Source: Chitinophaga sp. sic0106
GTDB lineage: Bacteria > Bacteroidota > Bacteroidia > Chitinophagales > Chitinophagaceae
Direction of reading: 5' to 3'
Length of the DNA stretch: 64,000 bases
Assembly: GCF_019219075.1 (NCBI RefSeq)
Contig: NZ_JAHUWJ010000004.1
Coordinates: 372,001-436,000 of the forward strand
The notes beneath the pieces are model-generated. The model was not told the origin of the DNA, did not search any database, and worked only from the letters and a program-made list of their open reading frames with translations. This document shows, piece after piece, positions 62,554 to 64,000 of this stretch. The position numbers and the translations under genes were made by a program. Each line of letters begins with the position of its first letter. The stretch's first letter is position 1.

Positions 62554-64000
62554 TTAGGCCCATTCCACAAATAACAATGCGTTCATTTTTGAATTGCGTA
62601 CAATTGAAAATCCCCAGGGGATGTGCTGCAATAGCATATCGAAAGGACTGGAGGCTACCTGCAACAGCCATTTGCCATCTTTGATCTGCAGCTTGCCGTC
62701 CCGGTACAAAAAGGTTTCCCTTAAACTTTCCACAGAAGAGTTTTTCATAACGGGCCACTGGTCTATTACCTGTTGCAGCACCTGCACACATTCTTCTGTT
62801 TCCTGCGGTGTGGGGCTAATACACCCCGTTGCCGGCTCGTTGAGCGGGAACCCGGTGAGCAGTTTACAAAGCGCCAGTTCATAGTCGGCCGCTTCGCATT
62901 TGCCAGTACATAAGTAGTAGAGCAACATTACTGCCCGGTCATGCGCTGCCGCGTCGCGCCACGCTTCGTCAATCAGCAGTCCCAGTTCGGTAAGCCATGG
63001 CACAATTACCGCGTGTACGATTACGAGGCCTGCTGTGGGAATGTATGAAGCAGCATCGGCCACTGGTTCATCCGGAAGCAGGCCGAGTGTGAGCGAGGTA
63101 TTAGTGCTTGTGGTACGAGCTTGCAAGATGGTGCCATTTGCAGCCATGCTTCCTTCGGGCCTTTCAGCACCGGTGTTAGTTGCCTTACCTGCCGGGCTGA
63201 TCGGTAAACGGCCTGCCGGATCTTCACCTCCAGCAACAGCAGCCTTTGATGATGAATTCACCTCGTTGCTCGGTGCATTACCTGCCGGATGTTCAATACC
63301 ATCAACCCCGGCTTTGGATGATGGATTTATGTCGTTCATAGGTGAATTGCCTGATGGATGTTCACCACCTGAAAGGACAGCATTTAACGATGGATACATT
63401 TCGTCGATAGCTGAATTGCCTGCCGGATGCTCAGTGGAGGAATTTGCATCATTCGTTGATTTTGCAGTAGTGGTGTTGGCAGTGATCTCACCGATAATAT
63501 CTTTTGCTGGTTTCATTGTTGAATTATCATTCAGAGTTCCCGTACCAACCACACCGTTAGGTGAAACGACAGCCAAACCATCAGCTGGTATGTCAGCAGG
63601 GCCGGCGTGATTCATTGAGGAGGCCTTATTTTCGTTTGTTGCAAACGGAGCTAACGTGATTAAGCCAAACGCTGCTGCATCGTTAATTACCGGCAATTCT
63701 GCAAATGAATCCTGTATAGAGGCAGCATTAACCTCCCCAGGAACACCACCCTCAGCCTGGCTTAGCCATTGGTAGCCTGCGGCGGAAGTAGCCACAACAG
63801 ACATACTACGTGTAGCCGTGGCAGATACCTCTCCGGAAACCAGGTGTTGTATCTGAACAGTCCATTGCTCCAGCTGCTCATCATTAACGCTACCGGCTGT
63901 ACGTAATACCGTAATGATATCGAGAATGGGCTGGTGCAGGATGCCACCCTGATGGTGGGATAACCATCGTTGCCACAGTGATTTTGCAGCATCACCCGGG
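62554..64000 (-). CDS. Contractile injection system tape-measure protein, 5' end beyond the window
   Basis: 481 residues visible with no stop up to the window edge, so the start is outside. The C-terminal part matches the CIS tape-measure family: GLVIVHAVIVPWLTELGLL, RAVMLLYYLCTGKCEAADYE, KNSSVESLRETFLYRDGKL and SPFDMLLQHIPWGFSIV, ending FVEWA. It sets particle length in Afp-like systems. A low-complexity insert holds a 69-bp tandem repeat (EHPAGN-like units). The baseplate, tube and sheath genes should lie upstream, beyond 64,000. Confidence 0.88.
   Translation of the reverse strand, partial: PGDAAKSLWQRWLSHHQGGILHQPILDIITVLRTAGSVNDEQLEQWTVQIQHLVSGEVSATATRSMSVVATSAAGYQWLSQAEGGVPGEVNAASIQDSFAELPVINDAAAFGLITLAPFATNENKASSMNHAGPADIPADGLAVVSPNGVVGTGTLNDNSTMKPAKDIIGEITANTTTAKSTNDANSSTEHPAGNSAIDEMYPSLNAVLSGGEHPSGNSPMNDINPSSKAGVDGIEHPAGNAPSNEVNSSSKAAVAGGEDPAGRLPISPAGKATNTGAERPEGSMAANGTILQARTTSTNTSLTLGLLPDEPVADAASYIPTAGLVIVHAVIVPWLTELGLLIDEAWRDAAAHDRAVMLLYYLCTGKCEAADYELALCKLLTGFPLNEPATGCISPTPQETEECVQVLQQVIDQWPVMKNSSVESLRETFLYRDGKLQIKDGKWLLQVASSPFDMLLQHIPWGFSIVRNSKMNALLFVEWA
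63212..63441 (-). repeat. 69-bp tandem repeat inside the tape-measure gene
   Basis: CCTGCCGGAT-like starts at 63212, 63281, 63350 and 63419 are exactly 69 bp apart, giving three full and one partial unit. It codes for 23-residue repeats such as EHPAGN...NE...SSKA, a flexible acidic linker. Confidence 0.85.

Noticed and set aside
63212..63441. CRISPR-like spacing of repeats
   Set aside because: The 69-bp repeats are in frame in a coding region and have no unique spacers.

Overview
The window looks like chromosome of a polysaccharide-degrading Bacteroidota, most likely Chitinophaga or a close relative. The signs are SusC/SusD pairs, lipoproteins with short Bacteroidota lipoboxes, TAnnTTTG-like -7 boxes, DUF3826, STN domains and an extracellular contractile injection system (eCIS) with a DUF4157 cargo. 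No rRNA, tRNA, IS element or CRISPR array is visible, and no stretch over 300 bp lacks a gene.

Region 1 (1-48,017, all minus strand) is one very large polysaccharide utilisation locus (PUL) of 25 genes. In transcription order it starts with a cytoplasmic catabolic block: a MaoC hydratase, a solute-binding-fold protein without a signal peptide, two class III CoA-transferases, an amidohydrolase-2 lactonase, the L-rhamnose symporter RhaT and a Gfo/Idh oxidoreductase. Next come exported enzymes: a GH67N-type glycosidase, GH95, GH78 and GH2. Then DUF3826, SusC, SusD and a surface lipoprotein, followed by PL1 pectate lyase, a beta-helix/TIM two-module protein, a GH140 apiosidase-like enzyme, GH43, a beta-propeller protein, an MGH1-like glycosidase, GH2, a GH78-sialidase-like fusion and an STN-esterase-TIM fusion. 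Last come a beta-helix protein, a second Gfo/Idh enzyme and an SSS symporter that runs off the edge. Together they suggest degradation of a branched, rhamnose- and apiose-containing pectin (rhamnogalacturonan II-like), with uptake and oxidation of the released deoxysugars.

The main discovery is regulatory. The three largest gaps at transcription-unit boundaries in this locus hold the same 69-bp promoter layout: a 42-bp element made of two 21-bp direct half-sites, then exactly 19 nt, then a TA-starting -7-like octamer. The copies lie before the MaoC, DUF3826 and beta-helix genes and divide the locus into three co-regulated units. A divergent AraC-family gene lies beside one copy and is a candidate regulator.

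Region 2 (48-55 kb) is ordinary: AraC regulator, SDR oxidoreductase, an unknown lipoprotein, a flavin reductase-like protein, a GH28 polygalacturonase and a BSP-type putative metalloprotease, with hairpin terminators between convergent genes.

Region 3 (55-64 kb, minus strand) is the end of an eCIS cluster: a partial tape-measure protein with a 69-bp tandem repeat, its AAA+ ATPase, and a 1685-residue DUF4157 protein with a 26-residue CxxC repeat and a C-terminal D-x12-ExK motif typical of PD-(D/E)xK nucleases. This is a likely injected nuclease effector. Two small membrane/coiled-coil proteins follow it.
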